NCBI RefSeq assembly: GCF_018069705.1
Contig: NZ_CP072943.1
Coordinates: 124,001 to 188,000 of the forward strand
Direction of reading: 5' to 3'
DNA from: Aminithiophilus ramosus
GTDB taxonomy: Bacteria; Synergistota; Synergistia; Synergistales; Aminithiophilaceae
DNA length: 64,000 bases
Within the stretch, counting starts at the first letter, position 1. Each line of letters begins with the position of its first letter. The translations under genes were made by a program, and so were the position numbers. Positions 18,258-27,495 of this stretch are shown here, piece after piece. The notes beneath the pieces are model-generated. The model was not told where the DNA came from and searched no databases. It was given only the letters and a program-made list of their open reading frames with translations.

Positions 18258-19315
18258 CGCCTTTCTCCCCCTTCTCTCCCGGGATCGGCCAGCCAGCAGC
18301 GCACCTGATGGCCTTCGCCGACGGCCGCCAGAGGCGGCTCCTCCCGTCGACAGAGAGGGAGGGCCCTCTCGCACCGGGGGTGGAAGGGACATCCCGTCGG
18401 CAGCCGGAGCAGATGGGGCACCATCCCGGGGATGGCGTAGAGGCGCTGGCCCCTGGCCCCGCCGCCGGGCACGGAGCGCAGGAGTCCCTGAGTGTAGGGG
18501 TGGCCGGGCCGCTCGAAGAGGTCGAAGACCGTGGCCCGCTCCTGGATCCGCCCGGCGTACATGACGTTGACGCGATCGCAGGTCTCGGCCACCACGCCGA
18601 GGTCGTGGGTGATGAGGAGGATGGCCGACCCCAGCCGATCTCGGAGCGACTTCATGAGGTCGAGGATCTGGGCCTGAATCGTCACGTCGAGGGCCGTCGT
18701 CGGCTCGTCGGCGATGAGGAGGCTCGGCTCGCAGGCCAGGGCCATGGCGATCATGGCTCTCTGTCTCAGCCCCCCCGAGAGCTGGTGGGGGAAGGCGTCG
18801 TACCGCGACCGGGCCTCGGGGATGCCGCAGAGGGCGAAGAGTTCGATGCCCCGCCGGCGGGCCTCCTCGGCGCTCATCGAGGAGTGGATGAGAAGGGCCT
18901 CGCTCACCTGGCGCCCCACGGTCAGGACGGGGTTGAGCGACGTCATGGGTTCCTGGAAGATCATCGCCGCGTCACAGCCTCGGATCCGAGCCATCTCCTT
19001 TTCGGGAAGAGCCGTCAGCTCCCGGCCGTCGAGGCGGATTTCGCCCCGGACCTGGCCCGGAGGGGCGACGAGGCCCATGACGGCCAGGGAGGTGACGCTC
19101 TTGCCGCAGCCCGATTCCCCCACGAGTCCGACGATCTCCCCCCGCCTCACGTCGAGATCGACGGCGACGACGGCGGGGACGACGCCGCGGCTCGTGGGAA
19201 AGGAGACGTGCAGGTCCCGGATGTCGAGCAGCGCCGTTCCTTCCACCGTCTCCGTCGTCCCGCAGAGACAGCTCTTCTCCACGGCATGCTTTCCCGTCTT
19301 TTCTCTGTCGGTCAT
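18254..19315 (-). CDS. Oligopeptide/dipeptide ABC transporter ATP-binding protein (DppD/OppD)
   Basis: A 353-residue ATPase paired with the downstream one. It has Walker [34 protein letters not shown], signature [16 protein letters not shown], Walker [17 protein letters not shown] and the C-terminal [15 protein letters not shown] motif. It carries about 25 extra N-terminal residues including a CLC pair, unlike most OppD proteins. It lies 13 bp after the permease gene. Confidence 0.94.
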   Translation of the reverse strand: MTDREKTGKHAVEKSCLCGTTETVEGTALLDIRDLHVSFPTSRGVVPAVVAVDLDVRRGEIVGLVGESGCGKSVTSLAVMGLVAPPGQVRGEIRLDGRELTALPEKEMARIRGCDAAMIFQEPMTSLNPVLTVGRQVSEALLIHSSMSAEEARRRGIELFALCGIPEARSRYDAFPHQLSGGLRQRAMIAMALACEPSLLIADEPTTALDVTIQAQILDLMKSLRDRLGSAILLITHDLGVVAETCDRVNVMYAGRIQERATVFDLFERPGHPYTQGLLRSVPGGGARGQRLYAIPGMVPHLLRLPTGCPFHPRCERALPLCRREEPPLAAVGEGHQVRCWLADPGREGGERR

Positions 19316-19328
19316 GGTTCGAGCCTCC

Positions 19329-20261
19329 CTACGGCTTCATGTACGGGTCGAAGGCGTCCCGCAGCCCGTCGCCGAGGAAGTTGAAGGCCAGCACCGTCAG
19401 CAGGATGAAGACGCCGGGGGCGATGGCGATCCAGGGCGCCGAAAAGAGGAACTCCTTGCCGCTGACGATGATGAGCCCCCAGGAGGGGGTGGGCGGCTGG
19501 GCCCCCACGCCGAGGAAGGAGAGGCTCGCCTCGGAGAGGATGGCCCCCGGAATGCCCAGGGTGAAGAGGACGATGAGGGAGGGGAGGCAGTTGGGCAGGA
19601 TGTGGCGGAAGAGGATGACGGGCGTCTTCACGCCCATGGCCCGGCAGGCCTCGACGAACTCCTTCTCGCGGAGGGAGATGACCTGGCTTCGGACGACGCG
19701 CGACGTCCCCGCCCATCCCACGACGGCCAGGGCGATGAAGAGGTTGAAGAGAGAGGCTCCCAGGGTGTACATGACGACCATGGCCAGAAGGACGGAGGGG
19801 AAGGCCAGGACGATATCGGCGAGGCGCATGATGGCGTAGTCGATCTTGCCTCCGTACCAGCCGCCGACGAGGCCCAGGGTGGTGCCGATGGCCATGGAGA
19901 GGAGGGTCGGCACGATGCCGATGACAAGGGAGATGCGCGACCCGTAGAGGATCCGCGTCAGGAGGTCCCTTCCGAACTGGTCCGTTCCGAGCCAGTGGGC
20001 CGCCGAGGGCGGAAGGGTCATGACGTCGAGGTCGATGTCGAAGGGGCCGTAGGGCGTCAGCAGGGGGGCGAAAACGGCCATGAAGACGAGGAGGGCGACG
20101 CCCAGGGCGCCTCCGAGGGCCATGCGGTTGTTCCGGTAGGCCTGCCACACGTCTTTCAGGAGAGACGTCGGAGGCTCGACGGCCTCGAACTCCTCCGCGG
20201 CAACAGGGACGGAAGAGGGAGCGGAGAGCGGAATCTCGTCGGGTCTGATGTCTTCGGACAT
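19329..20261 (-). CDS. Peptide ABC transporter permease (DppC/OppC)
   Basis: A 310-residue inner-membrane permease with six predicted helices, an N-terminal OppC-N segment (DVWQAYRNNRMALGG), the periplasmic loop LPPSAAHWLGTDQFGRD typical of DppC, and the EAA loop VEACRAMGVKTPVILFRHI. It lies 12 bp downstream of the partner permease gene in the same operon. Confidence 0.94.
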   Translation of the reverse strand: MSEDIRPDEIPLSAPSSVPVAAEEFEAVEPPTSLLKDVWQAYRNNRMALGGALGVALLVFMAVFAPLLTPYGPFDIDLDVMTLPPSAAHWLGTDQFGRDLLTRILYGSRISLVIGIVPTLLSMAIGTTLGLVGGWYGGKIDYAIMRLADIVLAFPSVLLAMVVMYTLGASLFNLFIALAVVGWAGTSRVVRSQVISLREKEFVEACRAMGVKTPVILFRHILPNCLPSLIVLFTLGIPGAILSEASLSFLGVGAQPPTPSWGLIIVSGKEFLFSAPWIAIAPGVFILLTVLAFNFLGDGLRDAFDPYMKP

Positions 20262-20273
20262 GGCGTCTCCCCC

Positions 20274-21194
20274 CTAGTCGAATTTGATCCGCGGATCGAG
20301 CCAGGCGTAGAGCATATCGGCGGCGAGATTGCCGAAGATGACCAGGACCGTCTCGAAGAGGACGGCTCCCTGAAGGAGGGGCATGTCGCGGGCCTGGATG
20401 GCTCCCACGGCGATGCGCCCCACGCCGGGAATGTTGAAGACGCTTTCGGTGATGACCGCTCCGGCCAGGAGGCTCGCCACCTGGATGGCCATGACGGTCA
20501 CGACGGGAAGCATGGCGTTCTTCAGGCCGTGGCGGAGGATGACGGCCACCCCGAGAAGGCCCTTGGCCCGCGCCGTCCGGATGTAGTCGCAGCGCATGAC
20601 CTCGAGAAGGCTCGAGCGGGTGAGGCGGGCCACGATGCCGGCGCTGCTCCAGCCCAGCACCACGGCGGGCATGACGAGGCACTTCCAGGAGTTGAAGCCG
20701 GCCACGGGAAGCCAGCCCAGCTTCACGGCGAAGAGGTACTGGAAGAGCAGGGCCGACCAGAAGACGGGCATGGAGACGCCCATGAGGGAGAAGCCCATGA
20801 AGAAGTGATCCGACAGCGAGTACTTGCGGACGGCCGAGACGATGCCCGCCGGAATGCCCACGATCCAGGCGAAAAGGGCCGCGGCGACGGCCAGGAGAAA
20901 GGTGTTGGGGAAGGCGTTGAGGATGAGGTCGGCCACGGGCCGTTTCAGCTTGTAGGACTCGCCGAGGTCGCCCCTGACGGCCCCCCAGAGGAAGCGCAGA
21001 TAGCGGACCCAGGCGGGATCGTCGAGGTGCATCTGCTGGCGGACCCGTTCAACGACGTCGACGCTGATGTGCTCCTTCATCATCAGTGCCACGGGGTCTC
21101 CCGGCACGACGTTGAGAAGCCAGAAAAGGAGGAAGGTGACGCCGACGAGGACGGGAATGGAAACGATCAGACGCTGAAGGATAAATTTCTTCAT
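20274..21194 (-). CDS. Peptide ABC transporter permease (DppB/OppB)
   Basis: A 306-residue permease starting MKKFILQRLIVSIPVLVGV, with NVVPGDPVALMM in the first loop, DLGESYKLKRPVADLI, and the EAA loop YIRTARAKGLLGVAVILRHG. Six membrane helices. It forms the channel with the DppC-type partner. Confidence 0.94.
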   Translation of the reverse strand: MKKFILQRLIVSIPVLVGVTFLLFWLLNVVPGDPVALMMKEHISVDVVERVRQQMHLDDPAWVRYLRFLWGAVRGDLGESYKLKRPVADLILNAFPNTFLLAVAAALFAWIVGIPAGIVSAVRKYSLSDHFFMGFSLMGVSMPVFWSALLFQYLFAVKLGWLPVAGFNSWKCLVMPAVVLGWSSAGIVARLTRSSLLEVMRCDYIRTARAKGLLGVAVILRHGLKNAMLPVVTVMAIQVASLLAGAVITESVFNIPGVGRIAVGAIQARDMPLLQGAVLFETVLVIFGNLAADMLYAWLDPRIKFD

Positions 21195-21217
21195 GGGCGC
21201 CTCCCTCTTCTGGAATC

Positions 21218-21239
21218 GGGAGGGGGTTGCCCCCCTCCC
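21218..21239 (-). terminator. Hairpin between binding-protein and permease genes
   Basis: GGGAGGGGG and CCCCCTCCC pair in the 60-bp space after the binding-protein stop. Such hairpins commonly reduce read-through so that the binding protein exceeds the membrane proteins; no T-run follows. Confidence 0.5.
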
Positions 21240-21254
21240 CGCTCGTCCGACGGT

Positions 21255-22847
21255 CTATTCGACTTCCATCTCGTAGGCGGAGAAGTCCGACCAGCCGTTC
21301 CAGGGGACGACGAAGGTCTTGACCCTCGGCTGGGTCACGTAGAGGTGTTTGAGGGAGAAGAGGGGGAGCCAGGCGGCCTGATCGATGACGATCGTCCTCT
21401 CCAGGTCGGCGTAGAGCTTGCCCCTCTTGGCGAAATCGAGTTCGCTCCGTCCCCTGTCGAGGGCGGCGAAGACTTCGTCGCTGATGTTGTTGAAGCTGCG
21501 GGCCACGGTCCCCTTGGAGCCGAAGAAGGTGTAGAAGAAGTTGTCGGGATCGTTGAAGTCGGCCGACCACTTCTGGCAGTACATGGGCAGCTTGCCCTCC
21601 TTGCGCGTCGCGTACCAGGCCGCCTCGTCCATCTGGACGAGGGTGACACGGAAGCCCGCCGGCGCCACCATGGCCTGGACGACTTCGCTCATCTTCTGCC
21701 ACTGAGAGGAGGCGCTGGCGATGAGGGCGATCTCGAGATCGACGCCGTCAGGATAGCCCGCCTCGGCGAGGAGGGCCTTGGCCCGGGCCGGATCGTGGGG
21801 AATGACCGTCTGTCCCGGGTCGTAGTGGATGAGACCGGCCGGCATGACGCCGTTCTCCAGCTGTCCCTGGTCGTAGTAGAGCTTCTCCAGGAGCTGCTTG
21901 CGGTCGACGGCCATCTGGAAGGCCTTGCGGACCCGGACGTCGTCGAAGGGCTTGATCTGCTGGTTGAAGGTGAAGTAGTAGATGCCCACGCGGGGCCCCG
22001 AGACGATCTGGTCCTTCCAGGCCTTGTGGCCCAGGAAGTAGGGGATCTGGCTGATGGCGAAGTCGCAGTCGAAGATGTCGATCTCTCCCGACTCGAAGAG
22101 CATCCGCATCGTCTCCGTGTCGGTGACGACCTTGACGACGAACCGGTCCAGTTTCGACCGACCGCGCCAGTAGCCGTCGAAGGCGGCCAGGGTGTGGTGG
22201 TCGTTGAGGACCCATTCGGTGAGGACGAAGGGCCCCGTCCCGCAGGTCGTCTCGGGCGAGAGGCCGTATTTGTCCCCCAGCGGGCGGGTGAAGGCTTCGC
22301 TCAGGATCGAGGCCTGGGGGCTGGCCATGATGGACAGGAAGGGGACGAAGGGCTCCTTCAGCGTGATCCGCACCGTGTAGGGATCGACGAGCTCGAGCCC
22401 CTTCGTCGAGTCGGCCTTGCCCTCCATGCGCTCCGCCGCGCCGTCGACGAAGTCGAGGATGTCGGTGTTGAGGGCCTTCGTCGCCGGATCGAGCATGCGG
22501 TCGAAGGTGTAGACCACGTCCTTGCCCGTCAGCTCCTCACCGCTGTGGAACTTGACGCCTTTGCGGATGTGGAAGGTGTAGATTTTCCCGTCGTCGCTGA
22601 TCTCCCAGCTCTCGGCCAGCCCCGGAACCAGTTCGGATTTGCCCGGCCCGACCGTGGCGCACTCCAGAAGGCGATCGTAGACGTTGAGGGGAATCATGTA
22701 GCACGACGTGGTCATCTGACCGTCGGCGGTCTGAGGCTCCTCGTTGTAGGCCACGGTCAGAACCTTTTCGCCCGCCCAGGCGCCGCAGGCCAGGACAAGG
22801 AGCGCACAGAGCGCCGTCAGACACAGGAGCTGCCAGTTCTTCCTCAT
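21255..22847 (-). CDS. Peptide ABC transporter substrate-binding protein (SBP family 5)
   Basis: A 530-residue extracytoplasmic binding protein. The N-terminus (RKNWQLLCLTALCALLVLAC, then GAWAG) is a signal peptide, with a possible lipobox at Cys21. The mature part has the family 5 marks LVPGLAESWEISDDGKIYTF and HIRKGVKFHSGEELTGKDV. It is first in the peptide-uptake operon (binding protein, two permeases, two ATPases). With ldcA, dppA and the dipeptidase nearby, murein-derived or dietary peptides are the likely cargo. About 180 bp upstream, before the dipeptidase stop, I see no gene. Confidence 0.93.
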   Translation of the reverse strand: MRKNWQLLCLTALCALLVLACGAWAGEKVLTVAYNEEPQTADGQMTTSCYMIPLNVYDRLLECATVGPGKSELVPGLAESWEISDDGKIYTFHIRKGVKFHSGEELTGKDVVYTFDRMLDPATKALNTDILDFVDGAAERMEGKADSTKGLELVDPYTVRITLKEPFVPFLSIMASPQASILSEAFTRPLGDKYGLSPETTCGTGPFVLTEWVLNDHHTLAAFDGYWRGRSKLDRFVVKVVTDTETMRMLFESGEIDIFDCDFAISQIPYFLGHKAWKDQIVSGPRVGIYYFTFNQQIKPFDDVRVRKAFQMAVDRKQLLEKLYYDQGQLENGVMPAGLIHYDPGQTVIPHDPARAKALLAEAGYPDGVDLEIALIASASSQWQKMSEVVQAMVAPAGFRVTLVQMDEAAWYATRKEGKLPMYCQKWSADFNDPDNFFYTFFGSKGTVARSFNNISDEVFAALDRGRSELDFAKRGKLYADLERTIVIDQAAWLPLFSLKHLYVTQPRVKTFVVPWNGWSDFSAYEMEVE

Positions 22848-23024
22848 TCGAAACCCTCCTCGAAATAACGTCTCGTCGTCGGTCTCCTCGGGCCGTCGCG
22901 GCCCTCCCGCGGAAAGCCCGCGCCCTCCGAGCCGGTCCCTGCGCCTCTGCGGCGCCCTCTCTTCCGATGGACTCTCGATGGTCGGACCGGTCCTGCGGCC
23001 ACCTCCTCCGGCGGATCCTCTCCG

Positions 23025-24047
23025 TCAGTATCTGTCCAGGATCTGACGGAAGACGCGGGCGAAATTGCCGCCGGCCACGAGGGCCACCTGCTCCCGCGAG
23101 TAGCCCCGGCTCTCCAGGGCCTGGAGGAACCGGCCCGTCTCGCCGTGATTTTCGATGACGTCATAGGTCGGAAAGCCGTCGGGCATGGAGTGAAAGGAGG
23201 GGAGACCGTCGCAGAGGTCGAAGCCGATCCCCACGTGTTCGATGCCGACGAGGCGGGCGATGTGATCGGCGTGGCGGGCCAGATCGTCGGGGCCGAGGCG
23301 GCGACCGTCGCCGCCTCCTCCGATGAAGGCGTCGAGGGCGTTCATGCCGATGACGCCTCCCCGTTCGGCGATGGCCCTGATCTGGTCGTCCGTCAGGTTG
23401 CGCATCATCCCGGGGACGAGGGCCCTGGCGTTGGAGTGGCTGGCGATGAGGGGCCCCTTGACGAGCTCCATGACGTCCCAGAATCCCTCGTCGTTGAGAT
23501 GGCTCACGTCGATCCACATGCCCAGCCGCGTCGCCTCTTCGACGAGGGCGACGCCGAAATCGGTCAGCCCTCCCTTGCGCCCTTCGCGGCGGGGATGGAA
23601 CCAGCAGCCGTCGGCGGCGTAGTTGCGGCGGCTCCAGGCGAGGCCCAGCCCGCGGACGCCCAGGGCGTGGAAGATGGGCAGCAGGCGCAGGTCGTTCCCC
23701 AGCGGATCGGCCCCTTCGAGGGAGAGGAGGAGGGCGATCTTCCCCTCTCGCTTCGCCCCGTCGACTTCGGCCATGGTCCGGCAGATCGCCAGGTCTTCGG
23801 GGCAGCTCTCGACCTCGGCCATGAGGGCGGAGATCTGGTCGAGGGCGCAGCGCAGCCCCATCTCGGGCAGCCAGATGGAGTTGACGTAGAGGGCTCCCAC
23901 GAGGCAGTCGACGCCTCCTCGTCGGAGGTTCTGTCGGTGATAGCGGCGGAAGATGTCTTTCTCGTCGCGCAGAGACCGCTCGAGGATCTCCATGGGCATG
24001 TCGAAATGGGCGTCGAGGACGAACAGAGAATCCCTTTTTTCGCTCAA
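23025..24047 (-). CDS. Membrane dipeptidase-like zinc peptidase (M19 family)
   Basis: This 340-residue zinc peptidase of the renal dipeptidase family cleaves dipeptides, often with a D-residue at the second position. Zinc and active-site marks are visible: LDAHFDMP near the N-terminus, the metal-bridging glutamate in LLSLEGADPLGND, MWIDVSHLNDEGFWDV and LIASHSNARALVPGM. I chose TTG at 24047 (GGGAGG about 11 bases upstream), which gives a start right before the first motif; the open frame continues to 24152 but adds an unlikely basic segment. It probably completes peptide breakdown begun by LdcA and DppA. The gene has its own promoter. Confidence 0.9.
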   Translation of the reverse strand: MSEKRDSLFVLDAHFDMPMEILERSLRDEKDIFRRYHRQNLRRGGVDCLVGALYVNSIWLPEMGLRCALDQISALMAEVESCPEDLAICRTMAEVDGAKREGKIALLLSLEGADPLGNDLRLLPIFHALGVRGLGLAWSRRNYAADGCWFHPRREGRKGGLTDFGVALVEEATRLGMWIDVSHLNDEGFWDVMELVKGPLIASHSNARALVPGMMRNLTDDQIRAIAERGGVIGMNALDAFIGGGGDGRRLGPDDLARHADHIARLVGIEHVGIGFDLCDGLPSFHSMPDGFPTYDVIENHGETGRFLQALESRGYSREQVALVAGGNFARVFRQILDRY

Positions 24048-24126
24048 CGTGGCTTGGCCTCCCTTGTTCCGGGTCGAAAGGATCTTCCGCTCCGGTCCTG
24101 TCCGTCGCCGGGGCGACGGAGACGGC

Positions 24127-24186
24127 ATGCTCATCAACGGTGAGCATATCAAGAGTATTCTATCCCTTGCTTTTCTGAATCGTCAA
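24127..24186 (-). promoter_or_regulatory. Dipeptidase promoter and adjacent operator-like palindrome
   Basis: On the minus strand TTGACG (24181-24186) and TAGAAT (24157-24162) are 18 bp apart. Just downstream, ATGCTCA and TGAGCAT form perfect inverted arms with a 7-bp spacer (24127-24147), well placed for repression. Confidence 0.55.
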
Positions 24187-24200
24187 TCAAGAGGACATAT

Positions 24201-24348
24201 CCAAATCCGCAGGCTCGTCAGGACAAACGCCGCAGGGTCCGCTTAAATCACCTCATCGCTGCCGGTTCGAGGCAGGTCCTTCTGTCCTCCGGCCGTTTCG
24301 CGGCCGGGGCGATGGCGTTGCGGCCCTTTTGGGGCTGCCGATGCGGGA
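24201..24348 (-). repeat. Intergenic repeat copy B, oriented toward the dipeptidase gene
   Basis: Minus-strand copy with a perfect CCGGCC-GCGAAAC-GGCCGG hairpin, GGAGGACAGAAGGACC, TGCCTCGAACCGGCA, GATGAGGTGATT and GAGCCTGCGGATT. It lies just upstream of the -35 box of the dipeptidase promoter and faces away from copy C. Confidence 0.75.
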
Positions 24349-24603
24349 CAGAGCCTTTCGAGGGTTGGCCCTCCTCCGGCGTCAGGGAGCTCCGTCCTCG
24401 AGGCGTCCTCATCGTAGCGTAAATGGTCTTTTTGCGCCATGGCGCCTTAAATGTAAAGATGTATCCATCTGGAGAAGGCGACTCCGACCGTGGAAGGCGT
24501 GCTCGGGGCGGGGTCAAAGCAGGGTGCAGGGAAAAGGGACCTTCGCCGCGGCGGAACTTCCGAGGGAAAGGGGCGGAGTCCTCTCGTGAAAAAAGGTCTG
24601 GCG

Positions 24604-24764
24604 CGGCCCCGGCTTTCGGCTTGCCGGGCGGGACCTCCATCGGCCCGGCCACGAAGCGGCGGGAGGACGGAAAAGACTTGACTTGAACGCGCACCGACGA
24701 GGTGATTGGAGTGGACCTCGAATAAGCGGGTTCGACGGAGTCTTCCCGGGTGAGCCTGCGAATA
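24604..24764 (+). repeat. Intergenic repeat copy C, oriented toward diaminopimelate dehydrogenase
   Basis: Plus-strand copy: CCTCCATCGGCCCGGCC, then ACGAAGCGGCGGGAGGACGG, TTGAACGCGCACCGACG, AGGTGATTGGAGTGGACCTC, GACGGAGTC and GAGCCTGCGAAT. Its 3' end is 19 bp from the -35 box of the next gene. The 255 bp between copies B and C appear to hold no gene. Confidence 0.75.
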
Positions 24765-24782
24765 GACAGAGGGGGGGCGGTA

Positions 24783-24812
24783 TTGACAGCTTTTCCTTAT
24801 CGGCCCTATAGT
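24783..24812 (+). promoter_or_regulatory. Sigma-70-type promoter of diaminopimelate dehydrogenase
   Basis: TTGACA (24783-24788) and TATAGT (24807-24812) separated by 18 bp, about 50 bp upstream of the start codon. Confidence 0.7.
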
Positions 24813-24862
24813 CGTTTTGGGTTATCTGTCGGTGAGACTTGGCTGAATGAGGGAAAGGCGGA

Positions 24863-25774
24863 ATGGGGATGAACAAGTTGCGTGTTGCGATCGTCGGATT
24901 CGGCAACGTGGCCAAGGAGGCCTTGGCCGCCGTGCGTTCCGCTCCCGACATGGAGGCGGCGGGCATTGTCCTGCGCGATCCCGCCAAGGTGGAGGCGGTC
25001 TGGAGGGAGACGGGCCTTCCCGTCGCTCTCGACGTGAGCGAGTTGGGACCTGTCGATGGGGCCGTCCTGGCCATCGCCAGCCGGGCCATCCCCGCCGTGG
25101 CGCCCCGTTACCTGGAGAGGGGTATCCACACCGTGGACAGTTTCGACATCCACGGCGACGCCGCCATGGAGCTCCGTCGCGATCTCGACGCGGTGGGCAA
25201 GGCGCACGGTTCGGTCGCGGTGATCTGCGCCGGCTGGGACCCGGGGACCGATTCGGTCGTCCGCGCCCTGCTGGAGTGCATCGCCCCCAGGGGAATCACC
25301 TACACCAACTTCGGTCCCGGCATGAGCATGGGGCACACGGTGGCCGTCAAGGCCATCGAGGGGGTGAAGGACGCCCTTTCCCTGACTCTGCCCAAGGGCA
25401 CGGGGCTCCACAAGCGCCACGTCTATGTGGAGCTGGCCGACGGGGCCGACTTCGAGACGGTCCGTGGCCGGATCCTCGGCGATCCCTATTTCTGTCACGA
25501 CGAGACCTATGTCTTTCCCTGCGACGACGTGGAACGGCTTCTGGACCTGGGCCACGGCGTCCACATGGAGCGCAAGGGCGTTTCGGCCTGCTCCCACAAC
25601 CAGAGGATGGAGTTCTCCATGACGGTCATGAATCCCGCCGCCACGGCCCAGGTGATGGTCTCGGCGCTCCGGGCCGCCGCGAGGCAGGAACCGGGCTGCT
25701 ACACCATGCTGGAGATTCCCCCCCTCGACTACCTCTCCGGGGAGCGAGAGGCCCTGCTGCACCGGCTGACGTGA
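24863..25774 (+). CDS. ddh: Meso-diaminopimelate D-dehydrogenase
   Basis: Ddh reversibly converts meso-diaminopimelate to tetrahydrodipicolinate with NADP, serving either lysine/peptidoglycan synthesis or DAP breakdown. The 303-residue protein starts with the Rossmann motif RVAIVGFGNVAKEAL and carries TVDSFDIHGD, ICAGWDPGTDSVVRALLE, FGPGMSMGHTVAVKAIEGV and a C-terminus (YTMLEIPPLDYLSGE) matching the family. It is divergent from the murein-peptide genes, which would supply DAP, so a catabolic role is attractive (inference). The next 260 bp up to the desulfidase gene contain nothing I recognise. Confidence 0.9.
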   Translation: MGMNKLRVAIVGFGNVAKEALAAVRSAPDMEAAGIVLRDPAKVEAVWRETGLPVALDVSELGPVDGAVLAIASRAIPAVAPRYLERGIHTVDSFDIHGDAAMELRRDLDAVGKAHGSVAVICAGWDPGTDSVVRALLECIAPRGITYTNFGPGMSMGHTVAVKAIEGVKDALSLTLPKGTGLHKRHVYVELADGADFETVRGRILGDPYFCHDETYVFPCDDVERLLDLGHGVHMERKGVSACSHNQRMEFSMTVMNPAATAQVMVSALRAAARQEPGCYTMLEIPPLDYLSGEREALLHRLT

Positions 25775-26034
25775 CCGACGGCGAGGCCTGATCCTCTTCC
25801 TCGTCGCGTCTTTTCGGGAGGGTCTCTCGGCCCGGAAGCGACTTCGAACGCGTCGGCTCCGCCTTTTCGGTCGGTGCCGGCGCGTTTTCTTCCTCGGCCG
25901 GCTTTCTCCGTCCCTCGCGATCGGGAAGTCTCTGGCGAAAAGGAGGGCCTGCCGGAGGTCGTTGACGGCCGTCGGGGGAGATCTTAGCCCCGATTCGGGC
26001 GTGCCCGTCCGTCGCTTCGTGAGGAGGTTCCGCG

Positions 26035-27345
26035 ATGTTTTCTCTCAAGGAGTTTTTGCGCAGCGAGGTCCGGCCCGCTCTGGGCTGTACCGAGCCCGGC
26101 GCCGTCGCCCTGGCGGCGGCCCGGGCCGCCGAAACGCTCGGGAAGCGGGCCGCCGTCGAGTCCATCGGGATTCGCGTCAGTCCCAGCATCCTGAAAAACG
26201 GCGCCGATGTGGCTGTCCCCGGCGGGCAGGGGGCGACGGGCATTCCCTTCGCCGCCGCTCTGGGCGTGCTCTGCGGTCGGTCGGCCCGCGGCCTGGAGGT
26301 CCTCCGGGAGTGCGGACCCGACGACCTGGAGCGGGCCCGGCGCTGGATCGACAGGGGGGGGGTCTCCCTGGCCTGCGACGAAGGCCATTCGGGCGTCTAC
26401 GCCGAGGTGGGCCTTGTCGGCGCCGGGGAGAGATCGCGCTGCGTCATCGAGGGAGGCCACAGCCGCATTGCCCTCGTCGAACGGGACGGAGAGGTCCTTT
26501 TTAGAGAGGAGGCGATCGGCGCCTCTTCGGCCCCCGATTATCAGACCCTTCTGAGAGACGTCCCTTTCGAGGTCCTTTTCGGCCTGATCGACGAACTGGA
26601 CGACGAGGACGAGGCCTTCCTCCTCGAGGGCGTCGCCATGAACCGCGCCATGGCCGAGGCCGGTTTCGCCGCCGATCTCCCCTCGCGCCTGGAGCTGACG
26701 AAAAACCTCAAGGCCCTCGTCGACGAGGGAACCCTTCCCGACGACGAGGGAATGCGAATCCGTCTCGCCTGTGCCGCCGCCGCCGAGGCCCGCATGTCGG
26801 GTCTTCCCAGGGCCGTCATGAGCAGCGCGGGAAGCGGCAATCACGGCATCACGGCGATTCTGCCCGTGGCGCTGCTGGCCCGCTCCCTGGACGCGACGGG
26901 GCGCCGGACGGCCCAGGCCTTGGCCCTGAGCCATTTGGCGACCAGCTTCGTCAAGGGCCATACGGGCCGTCTCACGCCCGTCTGCGGCTGTGCCGTCGCC
27001 GCAGGGGCGGGAGCGGCCGTGGGCATGACCTGGCTTCTGACGGGTCGAAGCGCCGCCTGTGCCCTGGCCGTCAAGACCCTGCTCGCCAACGTGGCCGGGC
27101 TCGTCTGCGACGGCGCCAAGGAGAGCTGCGCCCTCAAGGTGGCCACGGCGGCCCACGAGGCCTACATCGCGGCCCTCCTGGCCCGACGCCGCTGCGGCGT
27201 TTGCTCCGCCCAGGGGCTGGTCGACGCTTCGGTGGAGGGCACGGCGGCCAACCTGGGGCGTCTCAACCGGGAGGGCATGGCGGGAGCCGACGCCGTCATC
27301 CTCGGCGTCCTCGCCGGAAGAGTGGAAAAACGCTCCCTTTCCTGA
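26035..27345 (+). CDS. cyuA: L-cysteine desulfidase (serine dehydratase-alpha/UPF0597 family)
   Basis: This cytoplasmic Fe-S enzyme splits L-cysteine into pyruvate, ammonia and sulfide. The 436-residue length is typical. Conserved cysteines likely to hold the 4Fe-4S cluster are in ALGCTEPGAVALA near the N-terminus, LTPVCGCAVAAGAGAAVG and VCDGAKESCALKVATAA. SSAGSGNHGITAILPV is the other family hallmark. The ATG follows GAGGAGG. It fits an amino-acid fermenter that obtains energy from cysteine. No cysteine transporter is adjacent. Confidence 0.9.
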   Translation: MFSLKEFLRSEVRPALGCTEPGAVALAAARAAETLGKRAAVESIGIRVSPSILKNGADVAVPGGQGATGIPFAAALGVLCGRSARGLEVLRECGPDDLERARRWIDRGGVSLACDEGHSGVYAEVGLVGAGERSRCVIEGGHSRIALVERDGEVLFREEAIGASSAPDYQTLLRDVPFEVLFGLIDELDDEDEAFLLEGVAMNRAMAEAGFAADLPSRLELTKNLKALVDEGTLPDDEGMRIRLACAAAAEARMSGLPRAVMSSAGSGNHGITAILPVALLARSLDATGRRTAQALALSHLATSFVKGHTGRLTPVCGCAVAAGAGAAVGMTWLLTGRSAACALAVKTLLANVAGLVCDGAKESCALKVATAAHEAYIAALLARRRCGVCSAQGLVDASVEGTAANLGRLNREGMAGADAVILGVLAGRVEKRSLS

Positions 27346-27495
27346 CGGAAAAAGGCGGCAGCCGTCGGGCTGTCGTGAGACCCGTCCCCGTGAAGCAGGA
27401 AGCTGGCGCCAGGCTGCCTTAGGGCATGTGTGGCCAGGTCGGAACGGATTCCGACTCGGGGTGTCCGAAAAGATCCCAAGAAAGAGGTGACTTCC

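Noticed and set aside
18714..22868. Very long open frame (1,384 codons) on the plus strand through the peptide transporter operon
   Set aside because: It lies antisense to five clearly identified genes and its translation is a Gly/Asp/Glu/Arg-rich shadow without domains; long antisense frames are expected at this GC content.
22860..23024. Possible sixth copy of the intergenic repeat upstream of the peptide-binding protein
   Set aside because: A TCCATCGG string and a GCGCC/GGCGC hairpin followed by AGGGACCGG resemble the repeat, but the central GCACC...GAGGTGATT block and the 3' GCCTGCGGAT end are missing.
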